A DNA stretch of 64,000 nt from Ryuthela nishihirai. Its lineage: Eukaryota; Arthropoda; Arachnida; Araneae; Heptathelidae. The position numbers and the translations under genes were made by a program. Where the stretch lies: positions 27,690,707 through 27,754,706 of the forward strand of contig JAWZYU010000025.1 in assembly GCA_038380435.1 (NCBI GenBank), given 5' to 3'. The notes under the pieces were generated by a model. It ran no database searches and was not told the origin of the DNA. It worked only from the letters and a program-made list of their open reading frames with translations. Shown piece by piece: positions 35,164 to 48,400 of this stretch. Positions within the stretch are counted from its first letter, which is position 1. Each line of letters begins with the position of its first letter.

Positions 35164-35656
35164 AAGAATTAGACATTACAAGTAATCTTTAGTAAATCTG
35201 GCCAATTTAATTTGAAAAATATAGACATCATAAAGATACCATCCATTTCTGTACAATAAGCATCACTTTCCTGACCCAACTGGTCAGTTCGTCCTTCATT
35301 CTATTTCTGGTCAATCATAGTAACATAACTGTGTTGCAGCACCCCATCGTGGTCTGTACAATCGAAACTCCCAATGGCTTAGCCATTGCGATGAAAGAAA
35401 AAGAGCATCACTTACAAAACCATTTCATTCCATATCTAATCTCTGTCAGTAACTGAGTAGGACAATGTGAACAGTGACAATGCAGAGTTTTCTGCACAGG
35501 TAACTTGTTCAGCTTTTTAAAGGGCATATTTAATGCTCCCTATAGTTTATTAACAAGATATTAGAGGGACAGTCCCTTATATGCAGCACAGCTAAATTCC
35601 CTTTAGGATTACTATTACCATCCCAATCTGTGGCTTCCCTCCTTGGGACATTAGAA
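35164..35656. repeat. Block B, second copy (493 bp)
   Basis: Starts AAGAATTAGACATTACAAGT and ends GGGACATTAGAA, the same length as 32050-32542 and identical as far as I could read. Confidence 0.93.
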
Positions 35657-38600
35657 ACATACTAAAATATTGCAACGATTTTAATTGAACTTATTGTTAG
35701 CAATCGAATAAACCGTAACCAATAGCACTGGAGACAATTATTCATCTATGAATCATTCGTGTTGTTAGCTCAAAAGAAGAACTTTGTAACTACGCTTGGG
35801 GGTTTTTTAAAGCAAATAGTTAAATGCTGTCAGCACAGAAATAAATCTTAAAGATTTGTATGAGCTCTCATCTTCCATCAAATAAGGTCACTTATTTAAA
35901 TCTCTTTTACGCTTTGTACAAACACATCTTTTAGCTTATCACTTTATTTCCCTGAGCTGCAGTTCACTCGTAATAATCTTTTATAGTGATGGCTTAGAAC
36001 ACTCACTGAATTTGGTGATATGGTATATTGTGAAATGGAGTAGGAATTGGTGCATGTCCATAAATAAATTTAGAGTGATTCATTGCAATTAATAGAATCT
36101 TTTGGGTAAGATCTACCTTTAACCTACGTCTCCATGTGAATGAAATGGAAGGTGCCGAGATAAATTTATTCTAAATCTGTAGTGTAGCAGATGAATGTTA
36201 AAATGAATTTTAAAATCAGAGTTCAGCATTCTGCAACAGCTCTTTGGTGAATATTTTTACCCTATTTCAGCATTACTAGTCTGGTTCGTTTTGTTTGTAT
36301 AAGAGGCATATTTTGTTTTGGAATGTAATGCATTCCATACGATTGCCAAAATTCTTTAATTTAAACCTAAGTCATGTGAAATAGTTATAAAACGATAAAT
36401 TAGAATTCTTTTATATACATTTTTTATTATATAGAAATTTTTATTTTCCCACACTTAATATTTGCTCACCGGGTAAATTAAGGTGGAAAGTAATCAGTAT
36501 GTCTTTGCCAAAATTCCAGAGCTATTGTGAAAGTTTTAACATATATTAGTATTATATTTAAAGGATTTAAATTTATGAGACTGCATGCCAGACTTAATGT
36601 TTCACCATTATATTAACTAATGCTTCAGTTAAATATTTTCATAAATGAATGCAGCTAAAATGCTTTTTTTTTCATTAAATTTTTTGTTTTGTCTTTATTA
36701 AAAGAATTTATACATTTTAACAATACTGCATTTTTTGCCTTCTCTAGAAGAAAAATAAAATTTCATTTTTTGAGATAAATGAACTACTTTAATTTTTGAG
36801 TACAGTGTAAATTGATGAATGGCTAGAATTGTGATAACATGCCTGAAAAGTAACGTTAATATTGATTTGATATTATGCTTTATCATGTAATATGAGTGCA
36901 TTAATACTTAGTTTCTGCTTTTTATGTAGTAAGATGCACGGTTTTAAGTAAGATGCACTATTCTGCATTTTAACCTCTGGCCATAGGAAATTTTTGGAAG
37001 CAGTGCCATCATTTTGATGAATGGAGTGGCTCAGTGAACACACTGATTGAGGATACGACTGTAAAAAGTCCCAAGAAAGGCAAATCTTGCAAAAATCTTT
37101 TAGAGGAAAATGTATCAAAGTATACTTCAGTTGCTTAAATGACAGAAAATGTTCAAAATACGGGCATTACTGAATTTTTCTTTACACTTCTAATAAATAA
37201 ATGTGCACATAATCGAAAGGGATTTTTGTTACTGTTTCAATACAGTATTTTTGTATTGTTATCTGGTACATTCTTTGGTTTTGCTGATACCAAAGTTTTG
37301 TGCTGTAAATGTTTCCCTCTGAATTCTCTTAATTATTTAAACTACTTACAAGAATATTACGAAAGCATATTCCATTGAGACTTTCCTATAATGAATTACA
37401 TGTGAATCTCATTAATTTTAAATTTACAATCTGCTGAAGATTTTCTTTTTAAACGAAAGGAGGGAAGCCACATCATTTCTAGCTAGTAACATTAGTAGGA
37501 CATTTACATAAAAATGCTATATTACAAATAAACAGCAACCAACACCATATAACAGTCTTTGTAAGGCGCATCACTTACCATTAACAAATATCACATCTCA
37601 GCTACCAACTGGTAACATAATAAATATAGGCTCCAGAGTGAGAATATACCTTGAAGTGTTTTAGCCATCCCCAACTCTTCTGCAGTCTTTCATCAAAAGT
37701 CAGTCAAAAGCAGGCAAAAGAATCATTTTTGTAGTCTACAAGTTCAAAGTTAGGGGGTTACGCTATTGCCAAAGAGATTTCTGAATGATCAAGTTCCATA
37801 ATTTCTAATATTAATATTCATGTAAGACATGTAAAAAATGAAATATCCACAGACATAATCTCATTGGTTATCACCTAGAATGTAACACATATGTTGTAAC
37901 CATAGTTATTTCTGACATGATTACTCTGAAGTAGATTTATTAAATGTTGATTAAAATAAATAAGAAAAGGTACTATTATCGGTGTTCCTAATTTAACACG
38001 AAAGGTGGTTACTCTAGCTGGCACTCGAAAGGTGGTTACTCTAGCTGGCACTCGGAGCAAATTGTGAGGTTAAATTAGGTATAACTAATTAGGTATACAG
38101 TAAAACTTAGGAAACTATTTCTTTTAACCTATTTCATTATTTTAATACAGTTTTACTGTGATGCAATATATAATACCACTTAAAGCTGAGTAGTAAACGC
38201 TTTGTACCCAGGAAATAGTTGTTTTACATTAGATTCCTAATTTCATAATGTCACGAGACTGCTTAGAAATAAGTAATCAGATTAAATATTTTATTGCACC
38301 CTTACCACCATCATGTTCCAGACACTAGTAATAGATATTATTGATTGTTCTTATAATAAAAAAGCAGATTTGCAAATTGATTGAAGATTTAATCTTTAAA
38401 TAGATATATATATAGCAAAAAATGGCAGAGGGAGGGCAGAAAATTTTGAAGACAGAAATATCTAATGATTACATCATATACACATATATAAGTACATATA
38501 GGCAATAGTTAAGATAACCCAATAAATGTATAGCACCAAAAGCCCAGACATATTGGCTAGGTGATCAGGAAGATAGTAGCCTTATTTCCACAGACTATGA

Positions 38601-41600
38601 CAATATCTACATGCTAAATGAAGAACCCGAAGCTTATGCTTAAATAACCAAAACTAATTGTTTATCTTCCAACACTAGTTAGAACAACTAAAACCATTCA
38701 GTCTATTTAATTTGTGCTGCAAAGTAAGGCCCCATAGCAATATTTGTATTTAATTTCATAACAGGCCTTGAAGTTTAGCTTGGTGAAAATCAAGAATTAT
38801 TATTCTAACGTTTATTTCACATAACAATGGAATATGATAATCAGCCCACTAAAAATTTAATCTTTTGTTTTTTAATGTCTGGTAAAATGAATAATTTTTG
38901 AAGATGTATTTTAAAGTATTTAAGTGTTAAAACTAATGGGTATACGCATAACTGTTTCAGCTTTAATTTAGTACAAAAGAATAAATTACTTTAAAGCTAA
39001 ATAACCTGGTTTCAAAGCATATTTTTATATAAACAATACCTGCTAAAAAAATTACACAAGAACCAGTTATTCAGTTGCGAACTTTTTTCGTATTGAAAGT
39101 ATGAAACGTTGTCATCAACATAACTGTGCATATATTGCAAATGAAAGTAAAACTGTCTGAAATGTATCTGTTATATATATTGAGCAAGTCTTTCAATAAA
39201 ATGTTTTTGTCATTACACACATTTCTGTTTGCCACAGGGTAAAAATCAAGCTTTGTGTGCAATACCTAAGTAAATAGATTTTTCAGTGTGCATTTCATGA
39301 AACTGAGTTGATTATCAAGTACTAGGAATGAATTGTATTATGCCGAAGAGCCCAAATAGGAAAAAAAAACTGCATTTATTATAGCCTAGCATAATGATCA
39401 AAATGTAAACTTCTGCTGGCTGAAACAAGTGAGCTAATTAAAAGAAACCATCAATATGCAGTAATATATTTAAAATTTTGAAGAGAGAATTTTTGTATTT
39501 TTTTTTACTGTAACTGTATTTAAAAATAATATTTCTGTTTTATTCAGTACACTTTGTACAATACTAATAAATATGCACCAAGCTTTAAATTTCAAACCCT
39601 GCATTTTATCTGTTTCTGTACAGAAGTCAGTTTGTTTTATTATAGAAGCACCAGTCAGTCAGTTCAACGAAAACTTAAACGGATGGCTGTGAGGCTGTAG
39701 CACCACAACACTGTGCACCACATAATGCTACTTGTACTATTATCTGAAGCATACACATTCACTGAATACTGGCAACAGGGAACAGTATGGTAGTATGAGA
39801 CAGACTTCGCCCCGTATTATCTACAGCTGTAGCTGAGATGAACCTGCTCTGCCACTAGCACAAACACTGGGTTATTTTCCCATGACCTTCTTTATTTCAT
39901 TACAGTGCACTATGAAAGAAATTTTAGAGTTTGCTCTTCCAATGTGAAGGATATATTTGATGTAATTTGGACACTATGCACTAAAATTCTATTTTTTAAG
40001 GTTTTAGAAATCCATTCTACAGTACAAGACATTGAAACATACGTTCAGAATTATTTTAGTCTTGATTGGCAAGCTTCGTCATTTATTGATGCATTGGCCA
40101 CTGTTGTATATATTTTTGGTTGATTTCTGTGAAACATTACAGAATATACATACAAAAAATAATTTGCCAACTTTTGCAACTATTTAAAGGGGAAAATATT
40201 TACAAGCAATATAGCTGTTTTCCGACTTACATTATTCAGTTTAGGATTTTTTTCCCCAAAATAACATGTAGATGTATCAGTGGCATTGTGTTATGAAAAA
40301 CATTCCCTTTAGTTAACATTGTAATGTGATTAAACAGCCACACAAGTAATGGAAAGTTTAGAACTAAGTGAGCAAAGATTATTATTGACTGCTATTTTAG
40401 TGACAATTTGTGTAATGGTATTGTTTGTTAGAATAAAAAAAAAATATTATTTTAAATTTGGTATTCAGCTTATATTGTAATCTGTTTCAAATATTCCTCA
40501 ATAGCATAATCAGCAAAAAATTTTTTTTCTTGTGTGCTTTTATGATTTTGATGTTAAGGATAAGAAGCTGTGAAATATGCATACATTGCATGTTGGGAAG
40601 TATTTACAAAGCTTTTAATGTTATTGAAGTTTTAAATCTATTTTGCCAAATATTGTAAATACTGGTTTTAAATATTTTGAAATAATGAAGTATTGTAAAT
40701 ACTTATACAATATAATTAGTTTCAGTATAATATACATTATGTGAATTTTAAAGATAAAGGTTTTGGATTGGGGGGGTGGGGAGAATAGGAATATTTTTCG
40801 TATTTGGTTTTCCCACTTATGTAAGTTAAATAATGAAAATTTAAAAATTTTCTGTTAATAAGTTATATTATTTTATCTGAAAAAAATAATATATCTTTCC
40901 TACTTAATTTTAATTAAATAAATAGCTGCATCTAAGATGTTGAAATGGAAGAGCTATGAAAAAACAAAACTACTTTAATTAACAAAATACCTCAGAATGC
41001 TAACCTGTAAGCAAAGAAGGCCAGGGAATGTTTCTACATAAAGGAGAAAAAAAAATCCTTTATTTAACACAAGATTGCTTACTGAACTTTAGCTTTTTTA
41101 CAATGTAATAGCAAACTTTTTTTTAAAGTCCACATCCAACAGGAGTTATTGGATAAGGCATTCTACTGAATAAATTTCTTTAAAGTTTCAATTTGTGATT
41201 ATACATTTTAGTAGCCCTCTTAGAGAGCACAAAGTGTGAAAAACATTTTGAGCTAAAGTTCAATAATATCTTCTTTTTGCACTTATAGATGATAGGATGT
41301 TGCCAGAAACTGACTACTCTATACTAGTAAGTGAAGGCATGAATATTTCATACACAGATGAATGCTCAGCAATAACACGAATGATATAGTACAAGAAACG
41401 ATGAATATGGGGATGTTTTCAATCAGGAAACCAACAAAAGATAGACTCCAGAGTGTTAACATCTGACCTTGAGGTACTGGGTCACCATATACAAACATGT
41501 GATTATATGAGGAAGCAGATTTATATACCTACTGTGTAAAGAAGTGATAAACCATGACCCACCCGTTATGAATTCTTACTGCACATGCTCCAAGATGAGG

Positions 41601-42176
41601 GGAGTTCACTGGCCAGCACTGCAGCCTGGCATTTATTGTCTTTGTTAGCTACTCCATGTTGTGATCACTGCATCTCCTCCCCTCTTGAGATGCTGTGTTC
41701 CAGATTTGTGTGTGAGAAAAGGATTTCACTTAATGATGAAAAATCATTTGTGCTCTGATAGTAACAGCAACAATCAGGGCACAGCTGTCCGTTAGTTTTA
41801 ACCTCTAAAATCTCACAGGTTTGTCTTGGCCCTGACAGTGTGTACACTTGAACTTGATTTGTGCGTTTCTTCTTCTGAAACATGCTCACTCCTGTGCAAT
41901 ATTCACAACCCTAAATCTACACTGCAGTTTTCAAGATCAGTGTTATGTTGCATATGGGCAGAACTAGTGTATGAGTGTTTTTCTCTGAGAAAAGACAGTA
42001 ATCCACACTAGAAGTGGATTTAAGCCACATCATCACTAGCTGCTCCATATGCACAGAATAACTGCCAGCTTCCCCCATCATATATATGTTGGAATGACAT
42101 GGTCTGTTGTACCATATGAAGCTGCAGGTACTTAGAAAATGGAATGGTTGTTTTCTTCTGAGACATACAAGACAAA
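35657..42176. other. Repeat-poor AT-rich region downstream of EcR paralog 2
   Basis: About 6.5 kb with no SINE or transposon recognised, unlike all other intergenic parts. It follows the paralog 2 stop at 42177 in its sense direction. Part of it may be a long 3' UTR: on the minus strand an AATAAA lies near 41055. A 27-bp unit (CGAAAGGTGGTTACTCTAGC plus TGGCACT) is tandemly doubled at 37999-38053. No conserved frame recognised. Confidence 0.5.
37999..38053. repeat. 27-bp tandem repeat, two perfect units
   Basis: CGAAAGGTGGTTACTCTAGC followed by TGGCACT occurs twice in a row without mismatch. Confidence 0.95.
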
Positions 42177-42418
42177 CTACTCTGGAATATCCCAAATCTC
42201 CTCCAGGAAGGCAGGAAGTTTTTTGTTCTGGACCTTGAGGGAGAAGCAGAGCTCAGAGTTCATGTTGCCAAGTGTGCGCAGCTCTGTCAGAGTAGAGAGT
42301 ATCCTGGCAAAGAAATTTTTGCCTGGTGCTCGGTGGTTGTCTATGTATGCCCTGAGAGTTTCAATATAAAAGTCCTGAATTTTCTCAACCTTCTTTGACT
42401 CTAGCAGACAGGGCCGCT
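42177..42418 (-). CDS. EcR: EcR paralog 2 terminal coding exon (helices 9-12)
   Basis: The acceptor CTTCCACAG is followed by AG completing a Glu codon: [18 protein letters not shown], then [33 protein letters not shown] and [13 protein letters not shown], with TAG at 42179-42177. The KLPxFLEEIWD end is the conserved EcR helix 12 and AF-2 motif that recruits coactivators. Confidence 0.96.
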
Positions 42419-45400
42419 CTGTGGAAGAAAAAAAGAAAAACTAAGTTATAAATCAATAATATCATTTTAAGTATACATTATTTTTATATTAATACGTTAG
42501 AATTAGCACTGGTTAATTATAGAGGATTTGGTTAAAATTTATCTTATTCACCATCAACCCTCAAGAAAGGATGAATGCTTTTTAGAACAAAAATATATCA
42601 AATTGCTGATTTTAATTATCTGTTACTGAGTTCTTAACAGAAAAATCAAATATTTTCCTTCTAAATTATTGTGTTGTGCAGGAAAGAGTTCAATTTGGGT
42701 TACCACTAATAAGGGGCACTTTCTGCACACATTGGGCTACATGGTGAGGTCACAAGGACCTCCAAGGGCTCAGAGAAGGTTGGGGGGGGGGGGTTGTTTT
42801 ACCTCTGAGCGGCACTTTTTTGCACACCATGGGCTAAATGGCCAGGTCACATGGACCCCGAAGGCTCAGAGAAGGTTGGGGGAGGGGACCCACTGGAACA
42901 TCTGTTGGGAGACAGATGGTAGCCTCCCGTCAAGGCCATCCAGCGTGTTCTTTAACGTGCACAGGGTATGGCTCTCCCGCACATGGGGCCACGGCTTAAC
43001 ATCCCATCCGACGGACGGCGGCCTTTCCAAGCCCATCCGTGTCCCCTACTGACCGTGAGCAGCGCAGGGAATTTTGTGGAGATAAATCTCAACGCTGACC
43101 CAGCTGGGACTCGAACCTGGGAACTACAGATTACGAGCCTGGTGCGCTACCGACTGAGCCACCCCCACCCCAGGGGGGGGGGGAAATACACTGAACAGTT
43201 GTTAAGAGATAGGTGAAGCTTCCTGTCAAGGTAAGTCAGAATATTCCGTAATGTGCACAGGGTATGGCTCTATTGCATACACGATTATTAAGAATTCTTG
43301 TTGACGATAAGTCAGTGGTTTCTAAATCGCCTGAGAGTTTATGATTTATGAGAATTGTAAAGACACATCATTTCATTACAGCTCTTGTGATATCTATTAG
43401 TAGAAATGGAAAAACTAGAAGTCAAAAATAAATCATATACGTATGTAAGTAAGCAATGCATATTGTCTTAGCAAAAATACAGTAGAGCTTCACAGTGCAG
43501 AAATTAAATCAAAATCTTTAATTTTCTATGACACTGTTAAATGGTCATGATTCTCAAATGTTTTCACACTGCACCCCCTAGAATTGTAGATAAAATTATG
43601 TGACCTGTTCTCCGCAATGTAGGACCTATGTAGTTAAATCTAATGATAAAATGAAAAAAAAAGTATCTTTTTGCAATTAATACAAAAACATCTAACACAT
43701 TTGTCCCAAAACATTTTTTTTATATATAAAGTCTCACAAAAATTGCAATTTTTTTTCACTAAAATACTAGCATATAGAAAACTATCACAGCTTTTTGACC
43801 CCCTTCCAAGCTGCTTGCAACTCACTGAGGATCATAACCTACAGTTTGAGAACCACTGTCTTAGATCATATTGATAACTAACAATTAAAGGTGCTGGAAA
43901 ATCAGAATTATGTTTTTTTTTTATCAAAATATGTAATTTCAGTTAACAAAACTAAACTATATTAAAATAACTAACAAGTGCAGACAAATTTGGAAAATAA
44001 GGTGAAATGATTTAAGGAATGATTCTGTAAAGAATCGATTTAAAAAAGCAGTTTTAATATAAATTAGTGCTCTTTACTGTGACAGAATAATAATTAATTA
44101 TTCATGTCATCAGACAGACATTTGACGAAAAGATCTGAAAATTGCAAGCATCATTCATTATCATATAAAAAACTTTTTTTAAAATTTAATTGTTATCAAA
44201 TGTTTAAAAAATACAAATAATTGTCAAGGGCTTACCTGAAAAAATTACAATGGCTGTTAGCAGAGCATATTCTGCATTATCAACTTTTAGAAGACACATA
44301 TTTCGGCAAAAATGGAAAATAGAATCCGCAGAATCTCCCATGCAGGCACTGCGGTAGTTTTCTCTTGTATAAGGTTGATTATTTGCGAAGACAATTGAGT
44401 CTGTTTTAATGTCATATTTACGTGCTGTCCTTAACATCATTACTTCACTAGAACAGGCCTAGATAAAAAAAAACAACAGAATTATGAATAATTCCAAATT
44501 AAATATATAATTCACTGCCAGAAAATTAGTAAGTATGTGAAACTTCTACATTAATAATTGAATTTATTAATGTATTTAAATTTACAATTTCCAAGTCTAC
44601 TTTCAGCATATTATTGCAATAAAAATTTACAAGTTTTTAGCTCTGCTCTAATCTACTTGATTGAGGAACAATAATTGTGCCAATTCTGGGGGAGAACCCC
44701 TTGGGGGTGGGTGACTAATTGGTTTTAAGGGAGTGTGGAATTTTCTAGGAAAGCTTTTTGGTAAAATGAATTGATTATAATTCCCAAAATGTTAAAGATT
44801 GAATCTTTAGTTTTGTGAAGTATTTTTGAAAGACTCAATCCTTGCAGCTACAAGATCACTCCATCAAATTTTCTTCGGTTATATATCTTGTACAATTTAA
44901 AGTTCAACATCACAAACAGTAACTGTTGGTTTTTGACAGTTAGCAACATTGGCACATGCATTTTGAATTTCATCTGCAACAACTGACATTCCTTGCACAT
45001 ACATTTAAGGCCATTATAATACCAAAGGGGTACTTTGCTAAGCTGAGGAGGTGCAATCATAAGTTTCTAAACCACTGATTTAAAGCAATAAAGCAAAAAT
45101 TAAAATTAGATTTTTTTTAGCAAATATTTGATATTTAAAATCTTATTTGTGATTATTTAATATGGGTAACTTTGAATGAAATATACTTTCTATTGTGCAA
45201 AGATTGTTTTACAATTTCACAAAACTAATTTTTATTTAACGCAAGATATAATATGTCAAAGCAACTTCAATATGTATTAATAAAAGCAGTGACTACCTTA
45301 ACATTTATGGTCGAATGGTCGATTATATTAAAGATATTATAAATGTTGTTTGTGAACACTAGTAAAATTCAAAGAGGTGAACAGACACAAAAGTAAGAAG

Positions 45401-48400
45401 GAAAAAAAATCTTAAGAGCATGAAACTTACTAAATCAAATGAAGCTTAACGTAGTCTTATATTGAGACAAAACATAAGCATATAAGCCTGTATATAGTCA
45501 TTACAGTGGTGTACGGTCATATCCTCTGCTTACACAACTTAATTTTTTTTTTAATGAACTACATCTCATTTGTACTTTCAACTTGACAAAGAGCAATTCA
45601 TTGTATTTGTTTCTATTGTTTCAGTATATTATAAATATATAAATATAATGATATTAGAGAATAAAATAAATATCCTCCAATTTTTTTGGATGGTAGAAAT
45701 AAGGGATTTGTCAGGCTTTCATAGAAATTTTTTTTGTATTTTATATTGCATCAGGTTGCATTTAATAAAAATAATTATTTACTTTTAAGTCATATTTTTT
45801 AATGGAAAATGAGTTGCTCTGTTTCCCACAACCAGAAAATTTTAGCTCTGCTTAAAGCTTAGATTGCTCACAGAGATCTAAAACCAGTTATGAATAGACA
45901 ACTTTTACATGATGTAAGTCATGCCATTGAAATCTGGGTGCATTATTTTAAACTGGAAACAGCACTCAGAATAAAAACATTCAGCCCAAAAATACATGCT
46001 GAGTAAACTTTAGTACATTATGTGTAATGTAACTCTACTAATAAAGTAGACTCGCAGCTATAAATTGTAAAAATTTAATATATGCGATATTCGCTGTAGT
46101 TACATTTAAGGTAATAAGCATATTGCACCTTGTGGCAATTTATGCTTTATTTCTCTACATGAACAACTTAAGCTGTTCTCAAGAGTTTTAATTCTTAAAT
46201 TTAAATACAGTTAATATTGCATATATTATTTTTAGTAATGTAACATCAAAAAATTATAGTTATAAGATTGTTGGAAATGCTGTTAAAAAGTAACGTAATA
46301 CTCTACTACAAAATAAGCTATAAAACAGTAAAGTAAAATTAGCACTGTAACTAAAATTTAAAAAAAAATTTTCTTAAACTTTTTTGAATACATACTTTTA
46401 GAAGGGTAATTTGGTCTTCTCGAAGCAGTGTGTCAAAGCCTGGAACCCGTTTCGAAAATTCAACAATTAGTTGGACGGTGAGAATAGTGATTTCAGTAAT
46501 ATGTTGAAATCTTTTCAGACAGTCTTCTTCACTGTCACCCAAGGGAAATGGCTGTAGGAAAAAAAAAACATTTGAGCATCATAATATTCCCAATTGAAAG
46601 TAAATTTTTATGCTTAATATTGCATAAAAATAAATGAACCAACATAAATCAACATTTAATATTAATATTACAGTAAAACCCTGAATATTTGACCTAAACC
46701 AGATTGATAGGTGGTTGGATAACCAAAAATGTTGGTTAATACTAATAACATTAAAAATATGTAACACAAACTATTATAATGACATCACCATTGAATGGTC
46801 AATCAATTGGCGAGTCTCATGTGAAAATAATATAATTGTTATGAGAGACAGTCTTTGACTGTTTTTCGAGAGTGCTCAAGTTGGATAACATGGAATGCGA
46901 GATAACTGAAGGTCAGATAATCAGAATTCTACTGTATTTTAATTGCAAAGTTTTATTTTATGTGGATAGGTATTTTTTGCTGAAAATTTTAAAAATTCAT
47001 GAAATGACAATATCTAGAATTAAAGAATATTGTGAAAGAATTGCAATAATTTCTGTTGATTAATGTCAGAAACAGCAATAAGCATTTGAATTGATTTAAC
47101 AATTACAACTTATATATATGTAACTTAAGCCGTCCCATGGCCGAGTGGTTAGCGCGCTTGGCTACTGATCTAAGGGACCTGGGTTCGAGCCCCGGATAAG
47201 GCATGGTTGTATGTGTTGTTTTTCTGCTGAGGTCCTGCCATCCTCTCAGATCTTCTACTTTGACATATAAACTGACAGGCTCCTGTCAGACCTCTGTGGC
47301 AAGCAGCTGCTTGAGGGGGTATTTATTTTTTATTTTATTTATATGTAACTTTATTGTTTTGGTTTTAATATTGGAAAATTGTTATTTATCTGTTTTCAAA
47401 CATGGACTGACAACTCACTGTAATTTTTTTGAAGTCTTCCTCAGATGGTGATTCAAACTCCTCTTGGAAGTAGACTAGTTTATTAATCAGATCTTCCTGG
47501 GCAGTTGTCAGAGACTTGGTTCCACCGGGGCTAGCGAGAGGTTTCTCCTCTTTGTCTGAACCACTGTCTCTTGTCGTGCTATTTGGCTTATCTTTATCTT
47601 TCTGAGCCTTCTTGGTTTCCCTCTTAATGGCACATTGGTATTCTGGGACAACACCTACAAAGGCAAAAGCTGTTTGTTTAAAAAAACTATAATGAATAAA
47701 TATTATTTTAGAGCTAACAGACACAGTATCATAATAGAAACTGATTTCTTTTCTGCAATTTTGAATATTTTTTTCAACTTTACTATTAGTTGTTACTGAT
47801 ATTGAATGAGAATACTAACCATCAGAATTTAGTTATTTTAATGAGGCAATGAAATTAAAATAAGGTTTGAACATCATACCATTCTAATAATGTTTTGGAG
47901 TTCTGTTTTAATCAAATCTTCATTTATAGTAGTTTCTATAGATTATTTAATCTATAGCAGTTAAAAAAAATTTAATTGCAGAGAGCTTTTGAATAATATA
48001 GACATTGTCAAACATTACTGAAACTATGTCAATCAATAATAGCAGAAAAACTGAAGATTAAAAATTTGATTTTTTATCAATATGCATGCATTTTGAGACA
48101 TTAAGCAATACTTCAATCAATTTTAAAAGTAATCAGTAATAATGAAAAGGTTTTTGCTTTCACTGACTAAATTTGTGAGATATGGTAATTGGTCTAAAAA
48201 TACTAAATGTATTAAAACATTTTATTATTTAGAGTTGAGATTTTTACTATTTTTATGGATAAAAAGCCTCATATCCAAGAGTCATTTTAACAAGGGCTGA
48301 AAGAAAAATCCATGTTATTAGATGGAATATCTACGACTCATACATGGATCAGTGGATTACCATACCAAAGATGAGAAGTCAGCAGCCTTCCAGTGAATTC

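Noticed and set aside
37875..38060. Peptide with repeated RVPARVTTF units
   Set aside because: It is the translation of a 27-bp tandem repeat, with no start context or neighbours.
42669..43052. 127-residue open frame, the longest in the window
   Set aside because: It reads through two nested SINE A copies; the same peptide words occur in every SINE A copy.
47131..47195. tRNA-Ser-like sequence with intact boxes A and B (and similar heads in other copies)
   Set aside because: No acceptor-stem pairing, followed by the SINE B body, and flanked by a 12-bp target duplication, so it is a SINE head and not a tRNA gene.
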